Below, in pieces: positions 32,156 to 40,528 of a stretch of DNA of 57,752 nt; within the stretch, counting starts at the first letter, position 1; each line of letters begins with the position of its first letter. Below the pieces are notes generated by a model. It did no database searches. It saw nothing but the letters and a program-made list of their open reading frames with translations, and had not been told where the DNA came from. The stretch is taken from positions 1-57,752 of the forward strand of contig RHKP01000015.1 of assembly GCA_008363215.1 (NCBI GenBank). The letters are read 5' to 3'. The translations under genes were made by a program, and so were the position numbers. This DNA comes from Cyanobacteria bacterium CYA (GTDB lineage: Bacteria; Planctomycetota; Phycisphaerae; Phycisphaerales; UBA1924).

Positions 32156-33445
32156 TCAGAGGCGTCGCTTCGCCGCCGAGCGCTCGTGCCCGCACAGCCC
32201 CTCCATCCGCGCCAGCCGCTCCGCATCTGCGACCAGCCCGGCCGCCGACGACGCGTCATCGATCTGCATCCACGTCCGCAGCCGCAGGAAGTGCATCACG
32301 CTCAAGCCGGCGCGGAAACGGGCTGTTCCGCCCGTCGGCAGCGTGTGATTCGGACCTGCGCCATAGTCGCCCAAGACCTCAGCCGCGGCCTCCCCGATGA
32401 ACACGCCGCCCGCGTTCCGCACGCGCTTCGCCACCGCCTCGGCATCACGCGTCATCACCTCCAGATGCTCCGGGCCCACGCGATCACTCACCCGCACCGC
32501 CTCTTCGATCGACTCCACCACGCACGCAAAGCCATTTGCCAGCCCGGCCTGAGCCGTCGCACGCGTCGGCAACGTTGCCATTTGCACACGCAACTGCTCA
32601 TCCACCGCGTCGGCCAGCACCGCGCTGGTCGTCACGAGCATCGCCCGCGCGTCGGTGTCGTGTTCGGCCTGCGCGAGCAGATCAGCGGCCACCACCGCCG
32701 CATCGGCCGTCTCGTCGGCGATGACAAGCAACTCTGAAGGCCCCGCCGGCATGTCAATGCCCACGGCGCTCGACACCAGTTGCTTCGCAGCCGTCACCCA
32801 TCGATTGCCCGGCCCGACAATCACGTCACACGCCTCAAAGCCCTTGCCCGAACTGGCGTCGGCCGTTGCTTCGCGTCCAAACCCATACGCCATCGCCGCT
32901 ATTGCCTGCGCCCCGCCCACCGCCAGCACCTCATCCACGCCCGCGATCGCACAGGCCGCCAACACCGTCGGGTGCGCCCCCGGCGAGGCGACCACCACGC
33001 GCTCGCACCCGGCCACTCGCGCCGTCACGGCGGTCATCAGCGCCGTCGAAGGCAGCGGGCTTCGTCCGGCGGGCACGTAGCAGCCGGCCGATCGCACGCA
33101 TGCGAGCGTGTGTCCGGCGCGCCCGCCCTCGATCGCGGTGTCCAGCGCCCGGATCGACCCCAGTTGCGCCTGAGCAAACCGCTCGATGCGCTTCGCCGTT
33201 CGTTCCAGACACGCGCGATCTTCGGCATCCATCGCCTCCAGCGCAGCCCGCATGGCGTCCTTCCCGAGCACCAGTGCCTCGCCATGCTTGCGCTCACCGA
33301 ATCGTTCGGCCAGTTCTCGTACCGCCCGAACGCCCTCGCGCTCCACGCGCCGCACCAGCGCGCCCGCCTGCTCGAGTGTCTGGTCATCGAGTGCGCAGAA
33401 CCGCGTCGCCTGCACCTGCCCCCCCGTCACGCGCCGCAGCATCAT
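32156..33445 (-). CDS. hisD: Histidinol dehydrogenase
   Basis: Last step of histidine synthesis, a two-step NAD-dependent oxidation of histidinol, 429 residues. Conserved segments are GCYVPAGRSPLPSTALM, IAGVDEVLAVGGAQAIAAMAYG, VGPGNRWVTAAKQLV, DMPAGPSELLVIAD, DLLAQAEHD, RVGPEHLEVM and FIGEAAAEVLGDYGAGPNHTLPT. A C-terminal FLRLRTWMQID follows. The start (ATG at 33445) overlaps the stop of the HisA-I-E fusion gene by ATGA. It is the final gene of the operon and no terminator is obvious before the convergent zinc-ribbon remnant. Confidence 0.96.
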   Translation of the reverse strand: MMLRRVTGGQVQATRFCALDDQTLEQAGALVRRVEREGVRAVRELAERFGERKHGEALVLGKDAMRAALEAMDAEDRACLERTAKRIERFAQAQLGSIRALDTAIEGGRAGHTLACVRSAGCYVPAGRSPLPSTALMTAVTARVAGCERVVVASPGAHPTVLAACAIAGVDEVLAVGGAQAIAAMAYGFGREATADASSGKGFEACDVIVGPGNRWVTAAKQLVSSAVGIDMPAGPSELLVIADETADAAVVAADLLAQAEHDTDARAMLVTTSAVLADAVDEQLRVQMATLPTRATAQAGLANGFACVVESIEEAVRVSDRVGPEHLEVMTRDAEAVAKRVRNAGGVFIGEAAAEVLGDYGAGPNHTLPTGGTARFRAGLSVMHFLRLRTWMQIDDASSAAGLVADAERLARMEGLCGHERSAAKRRL

Positions 33446-34713
33446 GCCCCCGCTCCCGGCTTGGCGTCGCCCCTGCGCCGCGTCACGCCCAGCGCTCGCC
33501 GGTCCAGTTCGGCCTCGATCGCCTCCAGTGACGTGCCCCGCTGTATCGCGGCCGTCAGCGCGAAGAACACCACGTCGGCGGCCTCCTGCGCCGCTTCGTC
33601 CGGCGTCACTGTCTGCATCAACTCGCCGCACTCCTCGATCAGTTTTGTCCGCAGCAGGGCCGGATCATCGAGCAGCCGGCGCACGTACGAACCCGCCGGC
33701 GCCGACGCGAGCCGCGATCGAATCCTCTGCTCGAGTTGCACCAGCCCCGTCGCCTCGCCAAAGCACGACCGCGTGCCGGTATGGCAGAACCCGCTGCCCT
33801 CCTGCCGCACGGTGAATCGCAGCGCGTCGCGGTCGCAGTCTGCATCCATGCGCAGTAACCGCTGCGTGTTTCCGCTCTCTTCGCCCTTGCGCCACAGCCG
33901 GCCGCGCGAACGTGACCAGTACACCCCGCGCCGCTCCTCAATTGCCGCACGCACGCTCTCTAAGTTCGAATACACCAGCCCCAGCGCCGCCCCGTGTTCA
34001 TCAACCACGACTGTCGGCCACAACCCGTCGGCCCGATCGCTCCGCAGCGGCGCACAGAATCCCTCGGCCAGTCCCATTGCCCCGGTGTACAGCGACATGC
34101 CCACCTGCACATCGGCCCCAGCGCGATCGGCCATCTCCACGTCCGTCGCCCCGCGAACCCCGCCCGCAACCGTCATGCGACATCCGGCGGCGCGCCGCAC
34201 CACCTCCTCGACGCGATCGGCCGGCAGGCCGCCCATGCGCCCCTCCCGTTCGACAAACGTCACCAGAAACCCGCCGACGAACCGCTTCAGTTCTTCAATG
34301 CGATCCTCCACGCGGGCGGTCGTCTCCTTTGTCCAGCCTTCGACCACCACGCGATCGTTTCTGGCATCCAGCGCCGCGATCACGCGCTCACGCGGCAGTT
34401 TGGACAGCAGATCGGCGCTCGCCGCCGTGCCGAGAATGATCTTCCGCGCCCCCATGTCCAGCCATCGCACGGCCGTCTCCTCGTCGCGGATTCCCCCTCC
34501 CACGCGGCACTGCGCGATGCGGCACAACTCCTCGATAATCTCCGCATTGCTCCCTCGCCCAAGCGCCGCGTCCAGGTCAATCACCGCGATCTCGCCGACG
34601 GGCGCGAACCGCTCGGCGATCGGCCGCGGATCACCTGCATCGATCACCTTCTCGCGTCCGCCGATGAGTTGCACCGCCTGTCCGTCCATGATGTCAATCG
34701 ACGGCACAATCAT
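33442..34713 (-). CDS. HisA-HisI-HisE trifunctional fusion
   Basis: The 423-residue protein carries histidine steps 2, 3 and 4. HisA isomerase spans 1-217, with catalytic-type Asp7 in SIDIMDG, Asp116 in ALDARND, and VGGGIRDEET and VAGGVRG phosphate loops. HisI (PRA-CH) spans 230-318, with YWSRSRGRLWRKGE at 265-278, the D-x-D-C-D metal site at 290-294, and CHTGTRSC at 310-317. HisE (PRA-PH) spans 326-406, with EECGE at 360-364 and the EAADVVFF helix. HisI-HisE fusion is common, but HisA in front of both is unusual to my knowledge. No frameshift is visible across the joints. It overlaps hisF and hisD by ATGA. Confidence 0.9.
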   Translation of the reverse strand: MIVPSIDIMDGQAVQLIGGREKVIDAGDPRPIAERFAPVGEIAVIDLDAALGRGSNAEIIEELCRIAQCRVGGGIRDEETAVRWLDMGARKIILGTAASADLLSKLPRERVIAALDARNDRVVVEGWTKETTARVEDRIEELKRFVGGFLVTFVEREGRMGGLPADRVEEVVRRAAGCRMTVAGGVRGATDVEMADRAGADVQVGMSLYTGAMGLAEGFCAPLRSDRADGLWPTVVVDEHGAALGLVYSNLESVRAAIEERRGVYWSRSRGRLWRKGEESGNTQRLLRMDADCDRDALRFTVRQEGSGFCHTGTRSCFGEATGLVQLEQRIRSRLASAPAGSYVRRLLDDPALLRTKLIEECGELMQTVTPDEAAQEAADVVFFALTAAIQRGTSLEAIEAELDRRALGVTRRRGDAKPGAGA

Positions 34714-35468
34714 CGCCGCACCTCCACGCCGCGGGCGATCAGTTCAGCCTTCACCTGATCGACCGTGTACTGCCCTTCGTGAAAGATCGACGCCGCCAGC
34801 ACCGCCGAAGCGCCGGCTTCAAACGCCTGGGCCATGTGCCCGGGTGACGACGCCCCGCCGCTGGCGATCACCGGCACACGCACTGCGGCCGCAATCGCCT
34901 CGATCAGGGCCAGGTCATATCCCTCGCGCGTGCCGTCGCGGTCCCAACTGGTCAGCAGAATCTCACCCGCGCCGCGTTGCTCGGCCCCGCGTGCCCACGA
35001 CACCGCGTCGATTCCCGTGCGCTTCTTCCCTGACAGCGTCACCACTTCCCATCCCACGGCATGTTCCCGTGCCGCCGCATCGAGCGCCAGCACGACGCAC
35101 TGCCTTCCCACACGCTCGGCCAGCCGAGTCAGCAGCGACGGCTCGCTCACCGCCGCAGTATTCACGCTGACCTTGTCCGCACCGGCGAGCAACAGCCTCT
35201 CGGCCGTCTCCACGCTGCGCACGCCGCCGCCCACGGTCAGCGGAATCGACAGCGTCCGACGCAGCGCCCGCACCGTGTCAAAGGCCGTCTCGCGATCGTC
35301 AGGCGTGGCCGACACGTCGAGCATCACCAGTTCGTCGGCCCCCTGCCGCTCATAGGTCGTCGCCTGAGCGACCGGATCACCCACGTCGCGCAGCCCGGCG
35401 AACTTCACGCCCTTGACCACGCGCCCGGCGCGCACGTCCAGGCAGGGAATCACTCGTCGCGTCAGCAT
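34710..35468 (-). CDS. hisF: Imidazole glycerol phosphate synthase, cyclase subunit
   Basis: Cyclase of the HisH-HisF complex, using ammonia from HisH to close the imidazole ring, 252 residues. The (beta/alpha)8 barrel signature includes RVIPCLDVRAGRVVKGVKF with the catalytic Asp, VGGGVRSVE, ADKVSVNTAA, DRDGTREGYDL and VIASGGASSPGHM. The start at 35468 matches the universal MLxxRVIPCLDV N-terminus and overlaps hisH by 7 bases. The stop overlaps the fusion gene by ATGA. Confidence 0.95.
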   Translation of the reverse strand: MLTRRVIPCLDVRAGRVVKGVKFAGLRDVGDPVAQATTYERQGADELVMLDVSATPDDRETAFDTVRALRRTLSIPLTVGGGVRSVETAERLLLAGADKVSVNTAAVSEPSLLTRLAERVGRQCVVLALDAAAREHAVGWEVVTLSGKKRTGIDAVSWARGAEQRGAGEILLTSWDRDGTREGYDLALIEAIAAAVRVPVIASGGASSPGHMAQAFEAGASAVLAASIFHEGQYTVDQVKAELIARGVEVRR

Positions 35469-36088
35469 GAGCCCGCCTCGGCGCTCACTCGCGCCAGCCA
35501 CCGCTCCAGCAGCGCTTGCCCCCACGCTCCGGAAACCTCCGGATGAAACTGGCACCCCAGCACCGCGCCTCGCTCGATCGCGGCAATGAACGGCCCCGCG
35601 TAATCAGTCATCGCGCACGCCCAGCCGTCGCCGGGTGCACCTTCCTCCTCGCCCAGCCGATATGAGTTGGCAAAGTACGCGTACCCGTCCTCGATCAACT
35701 GTGACCCCTCACCTGCCCGCACGCCATTCCACCCGAACTGCGGCACGCTCACCGTATCCGGAAACCGCCGCGCCACCGCGTCGAGCACGCCAAGCCCCTC
35801 AACGCCGGGAGACTCTTCCGAACCGCGACAGAGCAACTGCAAGCCCAGGCACACCGCCAGCGTCGCACGCCCCTGCCTCACCCGCTCTCGAAGCAGGTCA
35901 TCGAGCCCGAGCCGTCGAATCACCTCCATCCCCGCGCCGAACGATCCAACGCCCGGCAGCACCACCGCCCGCGCCCGTTCGACGATCACCGCATCGGTTG
36001 TGTGCTCCACCTCCGCCCCGAGCCGCATGAACGCCGCCTCGACCGAGGCCGTATTTGCGATGCCCGTCGCGATGACCGACACGCGCAT
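35462..36088 (-). CDS. hisH: Imidazole glycerol phosphate synthase, glutaminase subunit
   Basis: Class I glutamine amidotransferase subunit, 208 residues. The nucleophile Cys is in AVCLGLQLLC, the catalytic His and Glu in CQFHPEVSG, and the loop LPGVGSFGAGM is also typical. The start ATG at 36088 shares one base with the hisB stop (TGATG). Its C-terminus overlaps hisF by seven bases, which suits the stoichiometric complex. The frame is open further upstream but that part is antisense to the hisB coding frame. Confidence 0.95.
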   Translation of the reverse strand: MRVSVIATGIANTASVEAAFMRLGAEVEHTTDAVIVERARAVVLPGVGSFGAGMEVIRRLGLDDLLRERVRQGRATLAVCLGLQLLCRGSEESPGVEGLGVLDAVARRFPDTVSVPQFGWNGVRAGEGSQLIEDGYAYFANSYRLGEEEGAPGDGWACAMTDYAGPFIAAIERGAVLGCQFHPEVSGAWGQALLERWLARVSAEAGSC

Positions 36089-36687
36089 CACAGCACTCCC
36101 TTGGTAGAGGGCACGTCGCCCGCCCGCGTGCCGATCGCGACCGCCTGCCGCAGCGCCAGCGCGGTCGCCTTGAACGCCGCTTCGGCCTTGTGATGATCGT
36201 TTTCTCCACGCAGCACGTCTATGTGCAGCGTCGCCCGCGCCCCGGCCGCCAGCGACGCAAAAAAGTGCGAGAGGTTCTCCGTCGCCACCTGCCCGATCAT
36301 TGCCCGTTTGAGTTGCAGATCGACCCACGCGCCAGGACGCCCCGACAGATCGACAACCGCCCTCGCCAGCGCCTCGTCCAGCGGCGCATGCGCCGATCCG
36401 AATCGCCCGATGCCCCGCCGATCACCCAGCGCCTGCTCTATCGCCGCCCCCAGCGCCAGCGCACAATCCTCCACCGTGTGGTGGTCATCGACGCCCAGGT
36501 CGCCTTCGCACGTCAGTTCCACGTCCAGCCATGCGTGCCGGGACAGTGCATCAAGCATGTGATCGAAGAATCCCAGCCCCGTGCTGACCTTGCACACACC
36601 GGAGCCGTCGAGGTTCACCCGCACGCGCACACTCGTCTCCGCCGTCTTGCGTTCAACCAGTCCGATGCGTCCACACGCCTGGCTCAT
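36088..36687 (-). CDS. hisB: Imidazoleglycerol-phosphate dehydratase
   Basis: Monofunctional dehydratase of 199 residues, without the histidinol-phosphatase domain of E. coli HisB. Metal-binding motifs are FFDHMLDALSRHA, DDHHTVEDCALALG, and the C-terminal GENDHHKAEAAFKATA. The start at 36687 (MSQACGRIG) shares one base with the hisC stop (TGATG). Because the phosphatase domain is absent and no hisN/hisJ-like gene is seen in the operon, histidinol-phosphate hydrolysis must be encoded elsewhere. Confidence 0.95.
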   Translation of the reverse strand: MSQACGRIGLVERKTAETSVRVRVNLDGSGVCKVSTGLGFFDHMLDALSRHAWLDVELTCEGDLGVDDHHTVEDCALALGAAIEQALGDRRGIGRFGSAHAPLDEALARAVVDLSGRPGAWVDLQLKRAMIGQVATENLSHFFASLAAGARATLHIDVLRGENDHHKAEAAFKATALALRQAVAIGTRAGDVPSTKGVL

Positions 36688-37784
36688 CACAGCACTCCCT
36701 TCGCTCTGCACACGGTTCGCAACGCTGACAAGAGTTCTTCAAACTCCTCCGGCCGGCCCGAAAGCGTGAAGCGCAGAAACCGCTCCATCGCCCCGCCGAA
36801 CGCCCGCACCGAAATGCCCTTCTCCAGCAACCCCGCATGCACGCCCGCCGCATCGGCAAACTCGGCCGTCACAAAGTTCGCCTGGCTTGCCAGCGGCTGG
36901 GCCCCCAACTCCCGCAAGGCCTCGCTCAACTCTTCGCGCTGCACACGCACTTCCTGCATCCATGCTTCCGCCCGATCCCAGCGTCTCACCAACGCTTCTG
37001 CCACCGCCAGCGACAGTCCCGACACCGGATAAGGCCCGCCCGCCGCCCGGACCATCGGCGCCAACTCGCGCGGGCACACCGCATACCCCACGCGCAATCC
37101 CGCCAGCCCGAACGCCTTCGACAAAGTGCGGATCATCACCACGTTGTTCATCTCGAGCAGCGCCGGCGTCGGATCAACGTCGGCAAACTCCGCATACGCC
37201 AGGTCGATCAACGCCACCACCCGTCGGCGCAGAGCCGCCCGCGACACCTCCACCACATCGCGCACGGGCGCCGCCGCTCCGGTCGGATTGTTCGGCGACA
37301 CCACCGCCACCAGCCCGGTCTGCGCGTCGATCTTGCTCGTCAACTTCTCCAACGGAAAAGCGCCGTGCAGCCATGCCACCTGCTGAACCTCCGCACCGGC
37401 CAGCCTTGCATAGCGCGGAATCATCTCGAACACCGGCGCGTGCGTCACCAGCCTGCGTCCTGCATCCAGCGTCATCGCACATACGCGATGAATCGCGTCG
37501 TCGCCGCCGGCCGTCACCACCACGCGATCCGGCTCGACGCCGACTCGTTCGCCCAGCAGCGCCTCGAGCAACCCCGCCTCCGGATAGCGCCGGACTCGCT
37601 CCAAATCGACCTTCTCCAGGATCTCGCGCACCGCCGACCCCGCCGCCGCGCCCTCGTTCGCATCAAGCAGCAGCCGCGCCGAGCCGCGCCCCGTCGGCGG
37701 CGTGTAGGGCTTTACTCCCGCAAGCCGCGGCGATAGAAGCACCCCTCCCACTTCCGCCCGCATTCTCGCTCCCGGACCCTGCAT
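36687..37784 (-). CDS. hisC: Histidinol-phosphate aminotransferase
   Basis: Fold-type I PLP aminotransferase of 365 residues. LLLDANEGA lies near the N-terminus. VTAGGDDAIHRV, VSPNNPTGA and LIDLAYAEF follow. The PLP lysine is in TLSKAFGLAGLRVGY and the substrate Arg in RFLRFTLSG near the C-terminus. The ATG at 37784 has a GAGGGG stretch just upstream and leaves 10 bases after hisG. Another ATG at 37763 is possible. It is translationally coupled to hisB. Confidence 0.93.
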   Translation of the reverse strand: MQGPGARMRAEVGGVLLSPRLAGVKPYTPPTGRGSARLLLDANEGAAAGSAVREILEKVDLERVRRYPEAGLLEALLGERVGVEPDRVVVTAGGDDAIHRVCAMTLDAGRRLVTHAPVFEMIPRYARLAGAEVQQVAWLHGAFPLEKLTSKIDAQTGLVAVVSPNNPTGAAAPVRDVVEVSRAALRRRVVALIDLAYAEFADVDPTPALLEMNNVVMIRTLSKAFGLAGLRVGYAVCPRELAPMVRAAGGPYPVSGLSLAVAEALVRRWDRAEAWMQEVRVQREELSEALRELGAQPLASQANFVTAEFADAAGVHAGLLEKGISVRAFGGAMERFLRFTLSGRPEEFEELLSALRTVCRAKGVL

Positions 37785-37794
37785 CGCGCCCCCC

Positions 37795-38667
37795 TCACAC
37801 CACGATCTGCTCGATCCGCGATACCACGATGTCCGTCCCCCCGCGAGCACGAATCAGCGGAATCACCCGGGGCAAGTCCTCTCGCGGTACGGCCGCCTTG
37901 ACCGCATACCCCGCCGACGCATGCAGCGTCGATACCGTCGGCTCACGCATGCAGGGCAACACCTCGATCACCCGCTCCAGATTCTCCGGGCCCACGTTCA
38001 ACTCCACCATCACCCGCCGCCTCGCCGTCAACACCGACTGAACCAGCGTGGCCATCTCCTCGATCCGCTCACGCTTGTCCGCGTCGGCCATCGCGTGCTT
38101 GGACGCATACAACCGTGTCGACGAAGTCATCAGTTCGTCGACGATCCGCAGGTCGTTGGCGGTCAGCGTCGCGCCGCTGGCCGTGTTGTCCACGATCACG
38201 TCCGCGTCCTCCGGCGGCAGCACTTCCGTGGCGCCGAATGATCGCAGCAGTGTGGCGTCGAGTCCGCGCCGATCGATCCACCGCTGCGCCAGCCGCACAT
38301 ACTCACTGGCCACCACCAGCCGTTGCCGGGGCAACGCCCCATTCAACAGCAGCCTCTCCGGCGCGGCCGCGACCAGACGCACCGGGTCTAGCCCCGTATC
38401 CAGCAACTCCACCAAGTCGGCCTCAAACTCGGCGACCCAGTCGGCCCCCGCAAATCCCACGTCCCGCGATCCCACCGCCAGCATCTCGATAATCGCCTGC
38501 GGCTTGAGAATCTTCACCTCCATACCCTCGGCCGAGACGATGGGTCGATAGTTTCGCGATGCCACGTCCAGCCGGATGCCCGCATCGGCGAGCAACTGCG
38601 TGACGCCCGTCTGCATCCGCCCTTTCGGCACCGCCATGCAGAGATTGCCGGTTGGTTGCGCATTCAT
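37795..38667 (-). CDS. hisG: ATP phosphoribosyltransferase, long form
   Basis: First committed step of histidine synthesis: ATP plus PRPP gives phosphoribosyl-ATP. The 290-residue length and the C-terminal segment after LTARRRVMVELNVGPENL (regulatory HisG_C domain) mark the long, hexameric form that is directly feedback-inhibited by histidine and needs no HisZ. The catalytic part shows AVPKGRM, VGFAGADWV and EDADVIVDNTASGATLTAND (PRPP loop). It is the first structural gene of the operon and lies 129 bases after the His-rich leader peptide stop. Confidence 0.94.
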   Translation of the reverse strand: MNAQPTGNLCMAVPKGRMQTGVTQLLADAGIRLDVASRNYRPIVSAEGMEVKILKPQAIIEMLAVGSRDVGFAGADWVAEFEADLVELLDTGLDPVRLVAAAPERLLLNGALPRQRLVVASEYVRLAQRWIDRRGLDATLLRSFGATEVLPPEDADVIVDNTASGATLTANDLRIVDELMTSSTRLYASKHAMADADKRERIEEMATLVQSVLTARRRVMVELNVGPENLERVIEVLPCMREPTVSTLHASAGYAVKAAVPREDLPRVIPLIRARGGTDIVVSRIEQIVV

Positions 38668-38733
38668 CGGACAGGCTTCCTCTCCAAGCCCGCCCCGGAT
38701 CAGCGCCTGGGACGGACAACCCGCCCCAACGAC

Positions 38734-38761
38734 AAGACGCCGACCCAGGGGCCGGCGTCCT
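38734..38761 (-). terminator. Candidate his attenuator terminator
   Basis: On the minus strand GACGCCG (38759-38753) pairs with CGGCGTC (38742-38736) around a 10-base loop and is followed by TTGTCGTT. It lies between the leader peptide and hisG. Part of its 5' arm and loop, CGGCCC (38754-38749), is complementary to GGGCCG in the leader (38809-38804), which gives a possible antiterminator. The U-tract is poor, so Rho or partial pausing may contribute. Confidence 0.6.
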
Positions 38762-38796
38762 CTTGATCCTCTCAGTGCCTTCGCACCATCAGACCA

Positions 38797-38859
38797 TCAC
38801 GCACGGCCCAACTCGTGGGCGTGATGATGATGCCGGCGATGCGTCGCAGCGTTCAACAT
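38797..38859 (-). CDS. hisL: His-rich leader peptide of the his operon
   Basis: The 20-residue peptide MLNAATHRRHHHHAHELGRA has six His in positions 7-15. It lies upstream of hisG and is followed by a terminator hairpin, the same logic as enterobacterial HisL. The His codons (CATCACGC, 38826-38819) form an 8-bp hairpin with GCGTGATG (38802-38795), which overlaps the stop codon. The hairpin loop holds GGGCCG, which can pair with the terminator arm. A ribosome stalled at His codons would open that hairpin. The ATG sits one or two bases from the predicted transcription start, with no Shine-Dalgarno, so it may be leaderless. Confidence 0.72.
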   Translation of the reverse strand: MLNAATHRRHHHHAHELGRA

Positions 38860-38867
38860 TGTGATCA

Positions 38868-38897
38868 AGACTAGGTTCGCCACATCCGGCCAGTCAA
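38868..38897 (-). promoter_or_regulatory. Predicted his operon promoter
   Basis: On the minus strand TTGACT (38897-38892) and TAGTCT (38873-38868) are separated by 18 bases. Transcription would begin about 38860, immediately at the leader peptide ATG at 38859. This was found by reading consensus elements and is unverified. Confidence 0.5.
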
Positions 38898-38974
38898 GGT
38901 GGGGCCAACTCAGCCGGCAGGAAGGCTTCCACCCGCCGCGGCGGCACGATGCCTCCTCTCCTTCGGCCCCGTGT

Positions 38975-40528
38975 TCATTCGCCCGCACCCTCGGCCTCTT
39001 CCGCCGCCTCAGGCTCACCCGCGTCTTCATCCCCCGCGATCACCTCCAACTCCGGCCGCAACTCGCGCAATCTCGCCACCGCCGCATCGTCCATGCCCGT
39101 CTGCCACACGTACACCCGCTTGAGCGTGGGCATGCCCGCGATCGCCTCGATGCTCGCCGCACCGATCGGACATCCGTACACGTTGAGCACTTCCAGCCTC
39201 GACAACCCGCCCAAGTGCCCTATCGCCGCGTCGGTGATCTGTGAGCGGCTCAGGTTCAACCGCCGCAGCCCGCTCAGCCGACCCACCTGAGCCACCACGC
39301 TGTCGCCGGCGATCACTCCGCCAACGTTTAGTTCCACCAACCGCTCGCCCACCGGGCCCAGCAGCGCAATGTCCTGGTCGCTCAGAGGCCCTTCCACGTT
39401 GCTGTAGTTGACCACCAATTCGGGCATATCTGAAGCCAGCAGCGACGCGTATCCGCCCCGGTCTCGCACCGCTGCGATCACCAAGTCCATCGCCTCCATG
39501 TCCGCCGCGCTGGGCTCGGGCGTCTGCACGATCGGCTCGGTCGCCTTCGACTCCTCCGCAATCGCACCGGCGTCACGAAACTGCGCCCCGCCCTCGATCC
39601 AGCGCCGGATCGTCTCGATCTGCCAGGCCGACAACGGATCGCCATCGCGCGGCATGAAGTCCTCATCCTCCGGCGGCAACGTGATCAACTCGTACAGCAC
39701 GCTTTCGGCCGGATTTCCCGCACGTACCAGATCGCCGTAGGACTCATTTCCCCGCAGTGCGTTCGCCGAATCCAGCCGCAAACGCCCCTTCTGCTTTTTC
39801 GGGCCGTGACACTCGATGCAGTTCCGCTCCAAGATCGGCAGAACGTCGCGCTCGAAACTGATCGCCGTCATTCCGGACGCCGACGCCTCGACACCCGCCG
39901 GGGGCAACGGCTCGGCGACCGGCGCGGTCCTCTTCCGCAGTGGCGCCAGCACGTATCCCTTGCCATACACGAGTTCTCCGCCAAAGTGCCCGCCCACACC
40001 CACCGCCGTCGCACCGCCCAACAGGCAGAGCACGTACAGTCGTCGCAGCGTCTGCCGGGCGCTCACCCACGTCATCGCCGCCAGTATCATCGCCAGCAGT
40101 GCGATCGACGCGCCCCCGATTGCCACCCAGCGATGCACCTCGATCTCAGGCTCGCCCCCCCTGCCCTCAACCCCAGCCAGCACCCACCCCGTTACGCCCG
40201 CACCAACCGCCCCGAGCAGCGCCAGCGCCAGGCACCCCACCGCCGCGGGCGAGGGCTTGTCGCGCCCGCTCAGCACCCGCACAACCTCAAACAGGCATGC
40301 GGCCGCCAGCAGCGCAATCGGAAAGTGCACCAGCATCGGGTGAGATCGTCCGGCGACCTCCACCCACGGGCCCACGTCGGCTCCCAGTGCCGTGGAAGCC
40401 CACGCCACCGGCAGCCCGAGCCCGGCAACCGGCATCGTCCACCCGCGCGCGCCGATTCCAGACGCTTCGCCCCCGCACCGATTGAGGCGCTTGGAGTCGG
40501 TCCGTTGGCTGAAGTACTCTGTTCCCAT
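38975..40528 (-). CDS. Planctomycete cytochrome c/LRR membrane protein
   Basis: The 517-residue protein has an N-terminal membrane part of about four helices that resembles DUF2231 (HPMLVHFPIALLAAACLFEVV, then further helices). It is followed by a planctomycete cytochrome-c segment whose haem site is CIECHGPKKQKGRLRLDS, with an MPRDG in the expected distal Met region. The C-terminal leucine-rich repeats read LNVGGVIAGDSVV, LRRLNLSRSQITDAAIG and LEVLNVYGCPIGAASI. The start at 40528 has GGAG six bases upstream. An ATG at 40435 is an alternative. Electron transfer at the membrane is plausible, and the exact role is unknown. Confidence 0.8.
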   Translation of the reverse strand: MGTEYFSQRTDSKRLNRCGGEASGIGARGWTMPVAGLGLPVAWASTALGADVGPWVEVAGRSHPMLVHFPIALLAAACLFEVVRVLSGRDKPSPAAVGCLALALLGAVGAGVTGWVLAGVEGRGGEPEIEVHRWVAIGGASIALLAMILAAMTWVSARQTLRRLYVLCLLGGATAVGVGGHFGGELVYGKGYVLAPLRKRTAPVAEPLPPAGVEASASGMTAISFERDVLPILERNCIECHGPKKQKGRLRLDSANALRGNESYGDLVRAGNPAESVLYELITLPPEDEDFMPRDGDPLSAWQIETIRRWIEGGAQFRDAGAIAEESKATEPIVQTPEPSAADMEAMDLVIAAVRDRGGYASLLASDMPELVVNYSNVEGPLSDQDIALLGPVGERLVELNVGGVIAGDSVVAQVGRLSGLRRLNLSRSQITDAAIGHLGGLSRLEVLNVYGCPIGAASIEAIAGMPTLKRVYVWQTGMDDAAVARLRELRPELEVIAGDEDAGEPEAAEEAEGAGE

